A stretch of 64,000 nt of DNA from Saccharicrinis sp963665705 (GTDB taxonomy: Bacteria > Bacteroidota > Bacteroidia > Bacteroidales > Marinilabiliaceae), in the NCBI GenBank assembly GCA_963665705.1, contig OY762448.1, positions 3,348,001 through 3,412,000 on the forward strand, read 5' to 3'. This document shows, in pieces, positions 8,867-18,270 of this stretch (its first letter is position 1; each line of letters opens with the position of its first letter). The notes below the pieces were generated by a model that did not search any database, was not told the origin of the DNA, and saw only the letters and a program-made list of their open reading frames with translations. Position numbers and translations under genes: made by a program.

Positions 8867-10339
8867 ATGACAGACAGGGAGTTAGCCATATTATTACAGC
8901 AGCAGGTTTCAGAATTAACAGTTACAATTGTTTCTTTAACAAAAACCATAGAAGAGCAATCTAAAGAGCTAACAGCCCTAAAGGAGGCTATCTTAGAGAA
9001 GGATAAAGATAGCGCACATCTGAAGCGCTTTGCGAATATTAACCTTCCTAAAAAGACCGAAAAACGAAAGAATACAACACCTGTACCTGCGAATACACCT
9101 AAAGCTCCCACTCCCAAACAAAGAGGTAATAATGGAGCCAAAAGAAAAGTATACGATAATATCGAAGAGCTTGTAGAAGAAGTTATGCCGTCCGATGCTA
9201 GCTTTGACGAAAAGGCTGCTGTTTACCTGTTTTACCGCGATGTGATAAGATATGAGTATATTCCACCTCGTCTTATCAAACATATTTACCGCTGTAAAAA
9301 ATATAGAATGGGTGATGATTTTTTCGAGGGCAGAGCCCCTATGACTCCTTTCATGAATTCTAATTTTGACAGCTCGTTACTGGCACACCTTATTCAACAA
9401 AGATATGTGTATAGCTTGCCAGTTGAACGCATCAATAAATACCTAAATGAGATGGGCATTGACATGCCTAAGGCAACCACTCATGGATTAATTGAAAAAT
9501 CAGCAGGGTTACTTGATAGATTAATGCCAGTACTCAAAAATGCTATTTTAGCTGATTCCTATATTCATTTTGACGAAACCTACCATACGATATTAGGTGG
9601 TGACAAAGGAAGTCGCAAGGGCTACTTTTGGAGTGCTTTTTCTCACCAAAACAATTTAATACAGTTCATTTATGAAAATGGTTCACGAAGCAAGACGGTG
9701 TTCACGGATTATCTACCTAGGGATTATAAAGGTGTGGTACAGACTGACGGATATAGTTCTTACAAAGTATTAGAGGGATGGGATTATCCCAAGGCAATAC
9801 GCTTAGGTTGTGTTCAACACTGCAAAAGAAAATTTATAGAGATTCAGGAGCAACCCGAAGCACAAGAAGTTATTGATCTATACAATCAATTTTATATCAT
9901 CCGTAAGAAAAAGCCAAAAGAAAAATGGAAAGAGGCTTCCCTAAAAGTATACAAGAAGTTAGAAAATAAACTCAGAGACATAGAAAGAGATTCCGGGGTA
10001 TTGCCTAACCACATATTAACTAAAGCTGCAGCTTACTGCCTGAATGAACTAGAGTCCATATACAACATCATCATATCTACCGAATACGATCTGGATAATA
10101 ATATAATTGAACGACCTATGCGCTATATCAGCCTTAGTCGTCGTAATTCACTTTTTTGTGGTTCTAATGCAGGGGCCACCAGAACAGCTACACTTTATTC
10201 TCTAGCTATATCATGTAGATTGAATAATATAAATACATTTTCCTACTTCAAGGATGTTATGCAGCGTTTAGCAGAAAGTCCAACAATGACAAATGAACAA
10301 TTACGCAACTTGCTTCCTGATAGGTGGGCGGATCAATAA
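8867..10339 (+). CDS. tnpC: IS66 family DDE transposase TnpC
   Basis: 490 residues from the ATG at 8867 (MTDRELAILLQQQ), just after the intergenic hairpin; an upstream in-frame start would place the hairpin inside the gene. Residues about 5-55 form a coiled coil (leucine-zipper type), followed by a basic linker rich in K and P, a zinc-finger-like segment (HIYRCKKYRMGD) and the DDE domain. Catalytic acids are likely in DSYIHFDET, in VQTDGYSSY and in NNIIERPMR. The C-terminal IS66 tail (about residues 445-485) is present. The protein looks complete, so the element may still be able to move. Confidence 0.95.
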   Translation: MTDRELAILLQQQVSELTVTIVSLTKTIEEQSKELTALKEAILEKDKDSAHLKRFANINLPKKTEKRKNTTPVPANTPKAPTPKQRGNNGAKRKVYDNIEELVEEVMPSDASFDEKAAVYLFYRDVIRYEYIPPRLIKHIYRCKKYRMGDDFFEGRAPMTPFMNSNFDSSLLAHLIQQRYVYSLPVERINKYLNEMGIDMPKATTHGLIEKSAGLLDRLMPVLKNAILADSYIHFDETYHTILGGDKGSRKGYFWSAFSHQNNLIQFIYENGSRSKTVFTDYLPRDYKGVVQTDGYSSYKVLEGWDYPKAIRLGCVQHCKRKFIEIQEQPEAQEVIDLYNQFYIIRKKKPKEKWKEASLKVYKKLENKLRDIERDSGVLPNHILTKAAAYCLNELESIYNIIISTEYDLDNNIIERPMRYISLSRRNSLFCGSNAGATRTATLYSLAISCRLNNINTFSYFKDVMQRLAESPTMTNEQLRNLLPDRWADQ

Positions 10340-10347
10340 TAAAAAAC

Positions 10348-10381
10348 GCCACATCAAAATAACGAATCAATTTGATGGGGC
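10348..10381 (+). terminator. Rho-independent terminator of tnpC
   Basis: GCC-A-CATCAAA pairs with TTTGATG-G-GGC around a 12-base loop and is followed by seven T. It lies just inside the right end of the IS66 element. Confidence 0.75.
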
Positions 10382-10412
10382 TTTTTTTGAGGGGCGACGC
10401 GGAGACGGATAC

Positions 10413-10420
10413 AATCAAAA
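10413..10420. repeat. Target site duplication, right copy (AATCAAAA)
   Basis: Identical to 8338-8345 on the other side of the IS66 element. Confidence 0.9.
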
Positions 10421-10463
10421 AGGAATAAATTGATATTTTCAAGGGTATTTAATAAAAATAAAA

Positions 10464-10489
10464 AAGGCCATCTTAAAAAAGACAGCCTT
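10464..10489 (-). terminator. Terminator after the CE8 gene (minus strand)
   Basis: On the minus strand AAGGCTGTCTT, a short A/T loop and AAGATGGCCTT form an imperfect stem (two mismatches) followed by a T-rich tract. It lies 30 bases past the CE8 stop and separates this operon from the GH78 promoter region. The IS66 element was inserted just beyond it. Confidence 0.6.
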
Positions 10490-10518
10490 AGATATAAATA
10501 AAAATATTTACTCAAGTT

Positions 10519-11481
10519 TTAATCCACCAAAGGAATCCAGTTTCCCAAAATATTTGTTTTGGTATATTTACTTGCTTGTTTTTTACTTAATTGCTTTGCC
10601 CAGTCCACTCTTTTATCTGGCTGAAAACCATCTCCGTTACAATTAAACTCAGCATAGAGGGTATTCTTCTCAGCCTCAGTTTTCTTCCAGTTATGCCATC
10701 CCTGAGGTAAAATATGTTTTCCCATTTCACATGAAACAAACACGGTTTTAGCATAAATACGCCATGGTCTTCCCAAATAAACTTTCTCTACTCCCTGATC
10801 GGCTGTTAACTTACAATTCTTAAACACATAACCATATTCAGCCCCCTTAAAAGTACTGGCTGCAGTAATATATGAATTGGTTTTACTGTTAATTGTACAA
10901 TCTTCAAATAAGGCAGTAGCAGCACCAAAAATAAAATCAACAGAACCTTCAATGTAGCATCTTAAAAAATACTGTCTACTTCCCTCTCCTGCAGCATATA
11001 CAGTATCCTGATAACCTAAGATTTTACAATCTACAATCTGACAACGGTCCTTCTCCACATGCAAAGCTACTGCTTGTCCAACAGGACCAGAACTATTGAT
11101 AACAGTCAGATTCTGAACAATACAATCATCAGCATCAATCAATAAGGTGTAAGTATAAAAAGTGCTATTTCTTCCTAAATCAATTTTACCAAAATAATCA
11201 TCGTAAGTGATAATGGTTTTATCTTTACTTTCGCCTTTAAGTGTTAATAGGTTATTCCATGCATGTACTTTTACTTTTTCATGGTACACCCCATCTTTAA
11301 TCGTAATGGTAATTCTTTTATCCGGAAAAGCTTTTGTTGCATTAATCGCATCCTGAATGGTAGTATAGTCACCGGAACCATCCTGAGCTACGGTCATTTC
11401 ATATTTTATTTCTGCAAAAGAAGATGTTACTACTAAAAGAAGTGTAAGTAACAGACTAAGTTTTTTTGTTATGTTTATCAT
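10519..11481 (-). CDS. Pectin methylesterase, CE8 family
   Basis: 320 residues with a Sec signal (MINITKKLSLLLTLLLVVTSSFAE). The right-handed beta-helix carries every CE8 active-site element: Q136 in GQAVAL, Q158 and D159 in GYQDT, D182 in GSVDFIFG, and R238/W240 in LGRPW. It should therefore remove methyl esters from homogalacturonan or the RG-II backbone in the periplasm, preparing it for PL1 and GH28 enzymes. It is the last gene before a terminator. A second CE8-like protein at 57932-59182 lacks most of these residues. Confidence 0.93.
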   Translation of the reverse strand: MINITKKLSLLLTLLLVVTSSFAEIKYEMTVAQDGSGDYTTIQDAINATKAFPDKRITITIKDGVYHEKVKVHAWNNLLTLKGESKDKTIITYDDYFGKIDLGRNSTFYTYTLLIDADDCIVQNLTVINSSGPVGQAVALHVEKDRCQIVDCKILGYQDTVYAAGEGSRQYFLRCYIEGSVDFIFGAATALFEDCTINSKTNSYITAASTFKGAEYGYVFKNCKLTADQGVEKVYLGRPWRIYAKTVFVSCEMGKHILPQGWHNWKKTEAEKNTLYAEFNCNGDGFQPDKRVDWAKQLSKKQASKYTKTNILGNWIPLVD

Positions 11482-11659
11482 TTCAATATCTGGTTGTTAT
11501 TGTTTGAGAGAATTAAAGATGCTAGTGTAATTTATTTAAATAAAAATTCCAAATAAATCTTTATTCTTTATTCTATTCTTAAAAAACCCTATTTACTATA
11601 TGTTAATCTTTGCCCTATGCCATAAAACTCCTTGTTCCTCTATAACTTTTGGCTAATCA

Positions 11660-13243
11660 TCAGTGTCCGTTAAAATAAATATATAATCCAATCATAACAA
11701 TGAATAAAGCAGCCCACCTTAGTAACTGTAATTTAGAACGAAATACTTTTGCAGGTGTATTAAAAACAAACTGCTTTTGCACAGATTTATCGGTAATAGA
11801 AATTACATAAATTAATACACTAAGAGCTAAAAATATATAAAATGACAACAATAAAAAGTGAGGCCAAAATGCATAATCCTGATTAGGAAAAATCCACAAA
11901 TAAAACACTCCTGTGCCTAAACTTAAAACAGTTCCCCAAAACAAAGTTATATTGGCTGCTTTTGTAGTTGTTTTTCTCCATAAAACTCCAAATAAAAATA
12001 CCACTGACATTGGAGGTGCAATGAAACCTAAAATTGCCTGAAAAACATCAAATAAGTTTAATCCTTTTATACTATCAATTGCCAGGGTTAATATAATTGA
12101 TATTATAGCTCCCATTACAGTTACTAATCTACCAACTTTTATAATTTCCTTATTGGTGGCATTTGGACGATGTTTTTTTACAAATATATCCATAGTAAAT
12201 ACAGTACTCAATGAATTTAAAGCAGAATCAATTGTGCTAACAAGGGCAGCTATTAAGACGGCCATCACTAAACCTGTCATTCCGTGAGGAAACAATTGTG
12301 TTACCATAGTCATATAAGCTTCATCAGGATTTTTCAGGTCAGGAAATAAAATAAAACAAGCCATACCTGGTATAATAAAAAGCGCAACATCTAATATTTT
12401 AAGCCAACCGGTAAAATTTGCTCCCATTTGTCCTTGTTTTAGACTTTTCGCTCCTAATACAGACTGAACCATAGATTGATCAGTACACCAAAACCAAACT
12501 CCCATTACCGGATATCCTAAAACAATGGCAATCCATGGGTAAGTAGAATCACTAGATGGACGTAATAAATTCCAATAATCAGCAGGTGTATTAGCCATTA
12601 ATTCACCAAAACCTCCTACTTTATTAATTCCAACTAAAGTTAAAATCAACGACACTATAATAAGCAAAAGCATTTGGAATACATTGGTATAAGCAATAGC
12701 TTTTAATCCCCCGGCAATTGTAAAGAATCCGGAAATAAGAAGCAAAATTATTACAGATAACCATAAAGGTAGATTAAGTATTTGCCCTACTAAAATACCT
12801 CCGGCAAATAAAGTTAAAGACAACCACGAAATAAGAACTGTAACAATAGTATACCATGCTAAAATATTACGCGTTGAATCACCAAACCTTTTGCCCATAA
12901 ATTCAGGCAAAGTACTAACATTGGCTCCTAAATATTTTGGAGCAAAAACAAAGGCCAATAAAAATATAAATACAAAAGCGTACCAACCAAAATTACCTGC
13001 TACAATACCTGTAGTATAACCAATTGATGCAGATGCAATTAACATGGAAGGCCCCACATTAGTTCCCCACATGGTAAATCCGATACTACTCCATTTTAAT
13101 GATCGACCTGCTAAAAACAAGGAATCATCTTTTTCTCTTTTCTTTATAAAACTTACATAATAACCTATACCAGTTAAAACAACCAAATAGGCAATTACAA
13201 CAATAAAATCTAATGGTGCTAATAGTTCGTGTAGATTTTTCAT
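11660..13243 (-). CDS. Sodium:solute symporter (SSS family)
   Basis: 527 residues with about 13-14 hydrophobic helices. An SSS-family core is recognisable near the N terminus (LAGRSLKWSSIGFTMWGTNVG) and in LVSTIDSALNSLSTVFTMDI around residue 335, which matches the conserved sodium-site helix. It belongs with SGLT-like sugar and uronate carriers and would import a monosaccharide released in the periplasm. It lies between CE8 (178 bases downstream) and the Gfo/Idh/MocA gene (251 bases upstream). The terminator-like hairpin at 13407-13473 suggests its own promoter. The substrate cannot be read; galacturonate or rhamnose are candidates given the enzyme set. Confidence 0.88.
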   Translation of the reverse strand: MKNLHELLAPLDFIVVIAYLVVLTGIGYYVSFIKKREKDDSLFLAGRSLKWSSIGFTMWGTNVGPSMLIASASIGYTTGIVAGNFGWYAFVFIFLLAFVFAPKYLGANVSTLPEFMGKRFGDSTRNILAWYTIVTVLISWLSLTLFAGGILVGQILNLPLWLSVIILLLISGFFTIAGGLKAIAYTNVFQMLLLIIVSLILTLVGINKVGGFGELMANTPADYWNLLRPSSDSTYPWIAIVLGYPVMGVWFWCTDQSMVQSVLGAKSLKQGQMGANFTGWLKILDVALFIIPGMACFILFPDLKNPDEAYMTMVTQLFPHGMTGLVMAVLIAALVSTIDSALNSLSTVFTMDIFVKKHRPNATNKEIIKVGRLVTVMGAIISIILTLAIDSIKGLNLFDVFQAILGFIAPPMSVVFLFGVLWRKTTTKAANITLFWGTVLSLGTGVFYLWIFPNQDYAFWPHFLLLSFYIFLALSVLIYVISITDKSVQKQFVFNTPAKVFRSKLQLLRWAALFIVMIGLYIYFNGH

Positions 13244-13406
13244 TTGTGTAGATTTTTTTCATATTTAATATGAATTTACAATCAAATTTAATATTCAACG
13301 CAATTCGAAATCAACCTAATCCAATCCGTTGGGATAAGAATTGACAAAAGCATCGATTAAATTTAATTGATTAATATTTAGATTGATTTTTAATTTTGAT
13401 AAAAGA

Positions 13407-13473
13407 AACCACCTCTTAATTAATATATGATTGTAATCTAAATTAAGGGAATAATTTCATATAAGAGGTGGTT
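13407..13473 (-). terminator. Long hairpin after the Gfo/Idh/MocA gene
   Basis: AACCACCTCTTA (13407-13418) and TAAGAGGTGGTT (13462-13473) are perfectly complementary 12-mers with a 43-base AT-rich spacer. On the minus strand the stem is followed by a T-rich tract. It is probably a terminator; the long loop is unusual and could hold a secondary structure. Confidence 0.55.
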
Positions 13474-13494
13474 GTTAATGGAATCAGAAATAGC

Positions 13495-14568
13495 TTATAA
13501 AACCATTTCTAATCCATTTTCTTCAATTATTGAGCTAACTTTAACCGGCATGCCTGTTTGTAAAGAACGATCCATAGCCATTAATAAAGCTATCGTTCCT
13601 ATTCCTTCTTTTAAATCAGGATAAGCTATTGTATTATTCTCTATGCTATCTGCAAAATATTCAAGATAATTTTGATATTCTCCTGCATGATGACTTTTTC
13701 CTTCAAATCTGAAATAATGTTTTAATTTATGTTCCCATGTAATAATCTGCTCTTCGCCATCATTTTTGGTAATAGCATATCTTAAATCCATGTAATCTCC
13801 TTGACTACATCCTTCTGTCCCTCTTAAAATACAAGTCATTTCACTATCACGAGTAACCGGTTGAACAGGACCGGTATAAACTCCACTAACACGGGCTACT
13901 CTTCCATCTTTTGCCTTAAATATAAAGTGCATGGTATCCTCATTTTTCAACCCTCCTTTTTTTCCGTTTGGACTTAACATTCCATATCCCATTACTTCAT
14001 CAATATTAGGTAAATACCAACGAATAAAATCCACAGGATGACTTAAACCTCCGAATAACCATTTAAAAGAATCTTCCAATGACCATCCTTTACCCAAAAA
14101 CCAACGGTGATCAGCATGATAATGAGACTCTATGCTTACCAGGTCGCCAATTAGTCCTTCTTCAAAATCTTTACGTTGACGTTTCATTGGTTCAAAAAAT
14201 CGAGAACTCTGCCCTACAAAGATTCTGCTGCCAGACTTTTCTGCTATTTCCAATAACTCCTTGGCTTCATTTAATTTATCCATCAATGGCTTAGTGCATA
14301 TTACATGCTTTCCTGCTTTCAAAGCCATTTTTATATGTGTTGCATGTAAATGATCTGGTGTATAAATAGCTATAACATCAATTTCAGGATTATTAAGCAT
14401 CTCCTGATAATCAGTTGTGATATTATGAAAGTCAAATTCTTTTTCGCGTTGCTTACACATCTCAATATTGAGATCACAAATCATTTTGAGGTCGATTTTA
14501 TCACTTTGCAGCGCAGCTGAAATTGTACTTCTTCCCTCTCCGATTCCTAAAATTCCTAAACGTAGCAT
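13495..14568 (-). CDS. Gfo/Idh/MocA family NAD(P)-dependent oxidoreductase
   Basis: 357 residues without a signal peptide, so cytoplasmic. The N-terminal Rossmann fold starts at LGILGIGEG, with D-rich strands (MICDLN, VIAIYTPDHLH) and the CTKPLMDK motif whose lysine replaces the usual EKP lysine. The C-terminal half is the alpha/beta substrate domain (SHYHADHRWFLG, FKWLFGGLSHPVD). Members oxidise or reduce sugars, inositols and sugar acids at the C1-C5 hydroxyls. Here it most likely handles a monosaccharide released from pectin. It follows the mutarotase-like lipoprotein gene by 36 bases. Exact substrate unknown; an apiose or rare uronate dehydrogenase would fit the context. Confidence 0.82.
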   Translation of the reverse strand: MLRLGILGIGEGRSTISAALQSDKIDLKMICDLNIEMCKQREKEFDFHNITTDYQEMLNNPEIDVIAIYTPDHLHATHIKMALKAGKHVICTKPLMDKLNEAKELLEIAEKSGSRIFVGQSSRFFEPMKRQRKDFEEGLIGDLVSIESHYHADHRWFLGKGWSLEDSFKWLFGGLSHPVDFIRWYLPNIDEVMGYGMLSPNGKKGGLKNEDTMHFIFKAKDGRVARVSGVYTGPVQPVTRDSEMTCILRGTEGCSQGDYMDLRYAITKNDGEEQIITWEHKLKHYFRFEGKSHHAGEYQNYLEYFADSIENNTIAYPDLKEGIGTIALLMAMDRSLQTGMPVKVSSIIEENGLEMVL

Positions 14569-14604
14569 TTACTTTTATCTTAAAATTAAAACACTTAATA
14601 GCTT

Positions 14605-15306
14605 CTATTCTTCTATTTTATCAAGAAAAACCCAAGTTTCACCTGGTGAAGCACCTTCAATTCCTTCCTGATATTTGCTCATAATATTATTCCATTCAAT
14701 CACCCGCGGATTATTTTCTACCGTTTTTGGATTTAACTCCTCCAATGTTTTACCTGCAGGTATTGAAATTACCAACATCAATTGTCTACCACTTTTATAC
14801 ACCAACAATTGCTGAAAGTCTGCATTACAAAATCCTTGAGCCACTTCAGGCCATACTTCAAATTGAGTATTGTGATAATTTAAATATTCTTGCTGCAGTG
14901 CAGTATCGCTTACAAGATTTGCAGTAAGTAAATAATTCTTCCATGGTTTTGGTGCACATGTATTTCTGCAACGACTCGCCCTTTCAAAAACATAAAAAGG
15001 GCTGTTATATCTCTTAACTTTTGCTTCAATTCCTGTTTTATGTATTAAATTCTGAAGGCCGGACGTATCTCTATCATTACCAAACAGAACCAAATGATTC
15101 TTCCACTCAAAACGTTCCATCGAAATATCTTTGAGCTGAATTGCTAAAGAATCTTTAAGACTTTCATTATCCAGGATAATTTCAATTGCAACCTGATGTG
15201 TTTTATTTTGTACGGAAGTGCCATTTTTCTGTCCACAAGAGACTAATATGAACAAAAGAATAAGCCCTTGCATATTTTTTGATATTCTTAAATAATTCAA
15301 GCACAT
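14605..15306 (-). CDS. Exported lipoprotein with L-rhamnose mutarotase-like domain
   Basis: 233 residues. The N terminus (positive residues, hydrophobic core, lipobox ILVSC near residue 24) marks a lipoprotein; the start at 15306 keeps the positive n-region, whereas the next Met (residue 12) would not. Residues about 130-230 resemble RhaM: a His in NYHNTQFEVWPEV, a Tyr in LLVYKSGRQL and a Trp in VIEWNNIM align by eye with His22, Tyr41 and Trp63 of E. coli RhaM. Residues about 35-120 look like a second, degenerate ferredoxin-like domain. RhaM is cytoplasmic and interconverts anomers of L-rhamnose; an exported form may help uptake of rhamnose or a related sugar released by GH78/GH106. It follows the beta-helix gene by 11 bases. 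Confidence 0.7.
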   Translation of the reverse strand: MCLNYLRISKNMQGLILLFILVSCGQKNGTSVQNKTHQVAIEIILDNESLKDSLAIQLKDISMERFEWKNHLVLFGNDRDTSGLQNLIHKTGIEAKVKRYNSPFYVFERASRCRNTCAPKPWKNYLLTANLVSDTALQQEYLNYHNTQFEVWPEVAQGFCNADFQQLLVYKSGRQLMLVISIPAGKTLEELNPKTVENNPRVIEWNNIMSKYQEGIEGASPGETWVFLDKIEE

Positions 15307-15317
15307 AACTATTTTAA

Positions 15318-17297
15318 TTAATGAAATACATCTCTTTCTTTAAAACCTTTTGGATGAATACTCATCTTTTCTGGTTCAGAATCAGGTATGATGTCTTTAA
15401 ATTCATCTTCTATACCTGCATTATCAATAATCTTTTGTGCTTGTTCTGAAAATTCATCTTCCCTGAACGATATGGTATTTTCAATAACATTGTTTGTACC
15501 ATTATCCATGAGAAGATTATTCTTTACATAATTTCTATATGCCACAATATCGTGACATCTTTTCGTCCATAAATGTAGCCACATCCACTTGTAACTATCA
15601 TTATCTACAACATTATCCCTAATAGTTAAATATGCAGAACCATCGTCAGGGTAGATACATCTTGGTCCGTTAAAAATATGATTGCCTTCGATTACAGTAC
15701 CCGGTTGTTCTCCAAGCGAATAGATAATACCACCATCATCTAAAACCTGATGAGTATTACCTGCTCTGTTAAAACGAATTTTATTATTTTTAGCCAACGT
15801 TGAAGCTGGAATACCGGAATTTCCCCACCACCATCCGCAGGTTATTGCACCATATGGAGTCCACTCAATATCATTGTGTTCTATACTTACATTAGCAACA
15901 AAAAACGCAGTAATACCTTCTATTTGTCTAAAATCAAGACATACATTGCGTAGATAATTATTAGAGACTTTTATATTCTCACATAAACCTTCTACTCCTT
16001 TGGGATATATATCTCCATCTCCAATTTTATAATGCTGAGAATGGCCGATGTTAACCGCATTACCCAGCATGTCATAAAAGAAATTACCTTCGACCTTACT
16101 ATTTTTTACATCGTTAACCATATTAATGGCAACTGCTGAACTAATACCTACAAAACGGTTACGGATAAACTCAATTCCTTCTGCATTTTCCACATGAATA
16201 GTACCTCTTGGAACATCTGTACTATTGTACTCTGTGGTATGCCAATTACCTCCCGGTATGTATTTAACTGCTAAGCCTAAACTTTGTATTCCTGCAAAAC
16301 CATGAGACCCTGCCACCTCCATCAATTGCCAATGATCGTATGAAAATGTAATTCCTTGAAATTGAATATTTTTAACTCTGGACTCAGTAGAAGTTCCTTT
16401 AATATGAACTAAGCCATTACTTGCTGGTGCAATTACTTCAGTATTTGCCATATCCTCTCCATTGCTATAATAATAGATAGTTTTTGTTTTTCTATTGAAA
16501 TAAAACTCTCCCGGAGAATCCAACAATTCATAGGCATTCCTGATTACAAATGTTTTTTTGTAGTTAATTTTTCCAGCCCAAGCCATAGTAGTTGCAATGG
16601 CTCCATACGGTTGTTGTAATTTAACAACAGTAGTATCACCCATCTTTTTAATATCTCTTGCACAAAGAATTTTTTCTGTCCAGATATTAAATTGTACCAA
16701 CTCTATATCTTCAGGATTAGAATACTCCTTAACATCCTCAGAACTGAATTTTATTCCGTCTATTGCAGATCCTTCACCGTAAGACCAAAATTCTTTCCCC
16801 TTTATCTTAAAAGTTCCCCAATCGCCTAATCCGGCAACGGGAACATCAGTCCCTGCCATATGCATTCTTTTGCCATTAACAAATAAAGTTCGAAGTTTAC
16901 TCTCTCTATCAAGACGTGCTTTATAGATGTTACCTTCTACTTTTTGCCATCCTGTAACTTTTACTCCTCCACTAATTATCGCCTTCTCACCTTTTGCTGC
17001 TGAAACAATTGTTGGAGAGGTTTCTGAACCGGAATCCTCAGGTCCGAAAACAATTGGATTGCTAACCTGATATGTTCCGCCCTTTAGAATGATATGAATA
17101 CCACCAGAAATAGAAGTATCATTTTGTTTCCTTAAATCCCGTGCTTTTTGAACAGCCATTTGAACTGTTATTACCGGAGCTTTCTCTGTTCCGGAATTAG
17201 CATCATTTCCCTTTGGTGAGACATAAATATTTTGTGCAGTAATTAGATTACCCAAACCTAAAAGAATAATAAATCCAAGCGTTTTTATCTGGTTCAT
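15318..17297 (-). CDS. Secreted right-handed beta-helix glycosidase, GH141-like
   Basis: 659 residues with a Sec signal (...LGLGNLITAQ). The opening IYVSPKGNDANSGTEKAP is typical of parallel beta-helix carbohydrate enzymes, followed by a jelly-roll insertion (about 110-260) and helix coils rich in N, V and I, ending near residue 610. Length and layout fit GH141, whose RG-II member removes L-fucose or its methyl derivative from chain A, but I cannot place catalytic residues by eye. Alternatives are an uncharacterised polysaccharide lyase or epimerase on the same fold. It sits between the TIM-barrel lipoprotein and mutarotase-like genes with short gaps (28 and 11 bases), so all four are in one operon. 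Confidence 0.6.
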   Translation of the reverse strand: MNQIKTLGFIILLGLGNLITAQNIYVSPKGNDANSGTEKAPVITVQMAVQKARDLRKQNDTSISGGIHIILKGGTYQVSNPIVFGPEDSGSETSPTIVSAAKGEKAIISGGVKVTGWQKVEGNIYKARLDRESKLRTLFVNGKRMHMAGTDVPVAGLGDWGTFKIKGKEFWSYGEGSAIDGIKFSSEDVKEYSNPEDIELVQFNIWTEKILCARDIKKMGDTTVVKLQQPYGAIATTMAWAGKINYKKTFVIRNAYELLDSPGEFYFNRKTKTIYYYSNGEDMANTEVIAPASNGLVHIKGTSTESRVKNIQFQGITFSYDHWQLMEVAGSHGFAGIQSLGLAVKYIPGGNWHTTEYNSTDVPRGTIHVENAEGIEFIRNRFVGISSAVAINMVNDVKNSKVEGNFFYDMLGNAVNIGHSQHYKIGDGDIYPKGVEGLCENIKVSNNYLRNVCLDFRQIEGITAFFVANVSIEHNDIEWTPYGAITCGWWWGNSGIPASTLAKNNKIRFNRAGNTHQVLDDGGIIYSLGEQPGTVIEGNHIFNGPRCIYPDDGSAYLTIRDNVVDNDSYKWMWLHLWTKRCHDIVAYRNYVKNNLLMDNGTNNVIENTISFREDEFSEQAQKIIDNAGIEDEFKDIIPDSEPEKMSIHPKGFKERDVFH

Positions 17298-17325
17298 AAT
17301 TGTTGTTTTAGTTTGTTTTCATTAA

Positions 17326-18234
17326 TTATTCTGCTTGAAAAACCTTTTTTAAATAAGCAGCATTGGCTCCATAGTTCGCCACCACATTTTTAACCTGAGT
17401 AATATCTCTTGATCGCTCAATTACAAGCCATCCACTCCATCCCATTTCATCAAGTGTTTCTTTAATTCTAGGCATATCAATCATTGGATCGTTTTGCAGC
17501 CAAACACTATCCGTATTTGATGCATGTATCATTACAATTCTATCTTTCCCTAGAATTCTTAATTCTTCACAGATATCTTTATTGTGTTTAATTGCATTGT
17601 CAAAATTAAAATAGCTTTTAACTGCAGTTGATCCTATTTCATTTAAAAATTCAACTTCTGCTTTGGAATCAAAATTGGTTTCAATACCAACAACTAAACC
17701 TGCAGCTTCAGCCTTAGCTCCAATTTTTTTAAGGTTATTTATTAAAGAATCTTTACGCTCCGGATGTTGTATTAAATCACCTTGAACACCCAAGGGTAAA
17801 AAAATCGTTTTTACGCCCATTAATTCTGCTGTATTAACAGCATCATCCATAATTCGATCAATACCCTCTCTTTCTGCAAAATTCTGTGCATAAAAACCAG
17901 ACATCGCAATAGAACTGATTTCAATTCCTGTTGAAGCAGATTTTTCTTTAAACTCTTTCCTCCATGTTGCATTAATCAATTTATTTTTGAAAGTAGGTCG
18001 TTTGCCTAATCCTCCTAAATCAACTTCCAGTCCATCACAGCCAATCTCAACAGCACGATCAAAAGCACTGGTCTTCTGACGTTTTAATATCATCCAGTCG
18101 CAAACCGCTACTTTGTATCTTGATTCTTTGAATGTTTCAGTTGTGTGTTTTTTATTGTTGCAACATGATATGATCATTGCTATCAATAAACCAATAGCAA
18201 TAAATATTTTATAGGATTTTTTTAAATACTTCAT
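17326..18234 (-). CDS. Exported lipoprotein, sugar phosphate isomerase/epimerase-like TIM barrel
   Basis: About 302 residues from the ATG at 18234, which gives a good lipoprotein signal (MKYLKKSYK..., lipobox MIISC). The rest is the xylose-isomerase-like/AP endonuclease 2 TIM barrel: AVEIGCDGLEVDLGG, TIFLPLGV, VGIETNF (metal-ligand Glu), SYFNFDNA, MIHASN, and WLVIERSR at the end (last metal-ligand Glu). Most homologues are cytoplasmic and isomerise or epimerise sugars; members with signal peptides are common in Bacteroidota PULs but their reactions are mostly unknown. It should act in the periplasm on a sugar freed by the locus. It begins 37 bases after the esterase gene's stop. Confidence 0.72.
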   Translation of the reverse strand: MKYLKKSYKIFIAIGLLIAMIISCCNNKKHTTETFKESRYKVAVCDWMILKRQKTSAFDRAVEIGCDGLEVDLGGLGKRPTFKNKLINATWRKEFKEKSASTGIEISSIAMSGFYAQNFAEREGIDRIMDDAVNTAELMGVKTIFLPLGVQGDLIQHPERKDSLINNLKKIGAKAEAAGLVVGIETNFDSKAEVEFLNEIGSTAVKSYFNFDNAIKHNKDICEELRILGKDRIVMIHASNTDSVWLQNDPMIDMPRIKETLDEMGWSGWLVIERSRDITQVKNVVANYGANAAYLKKVFQAE

Positions 18235-18270
18235 AGATTTAAATTTTACACTAAACCAGTTTTTTTTCAA

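Larger units (their letters stand above)
8346..10412 (+). mobile_element. Intact IS66-family insertion sequence (2067 bp)
   Basis: The element is bounded by imperfect terminal inverted repeats: left GTAAGCGTCTCCACG, and the right end reads GTATCCGTCTCCGCG on the opposite strand (12 of 15 identical). It carries tnpB and the DDE transposase tnpC on the plus strand, against the direction of the flanking PUL genes. A perfect 8-bp target duplication shows simple, probably recent insertion. No tnpA fits in the 85 bases before tnpB. The insertion split the intergenic region between the CE8 gene and the GH78 promoter and broke no gene. Removing the element and one AATCAAAA restores a continuous spacer. 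Confidence 0.95.

Noticed and set aside
8860..9283. Minus-strand open frames opposite tnpC
   Set aside because: Low-complexity shadow of the coiled-coil and basic region of the transposase.
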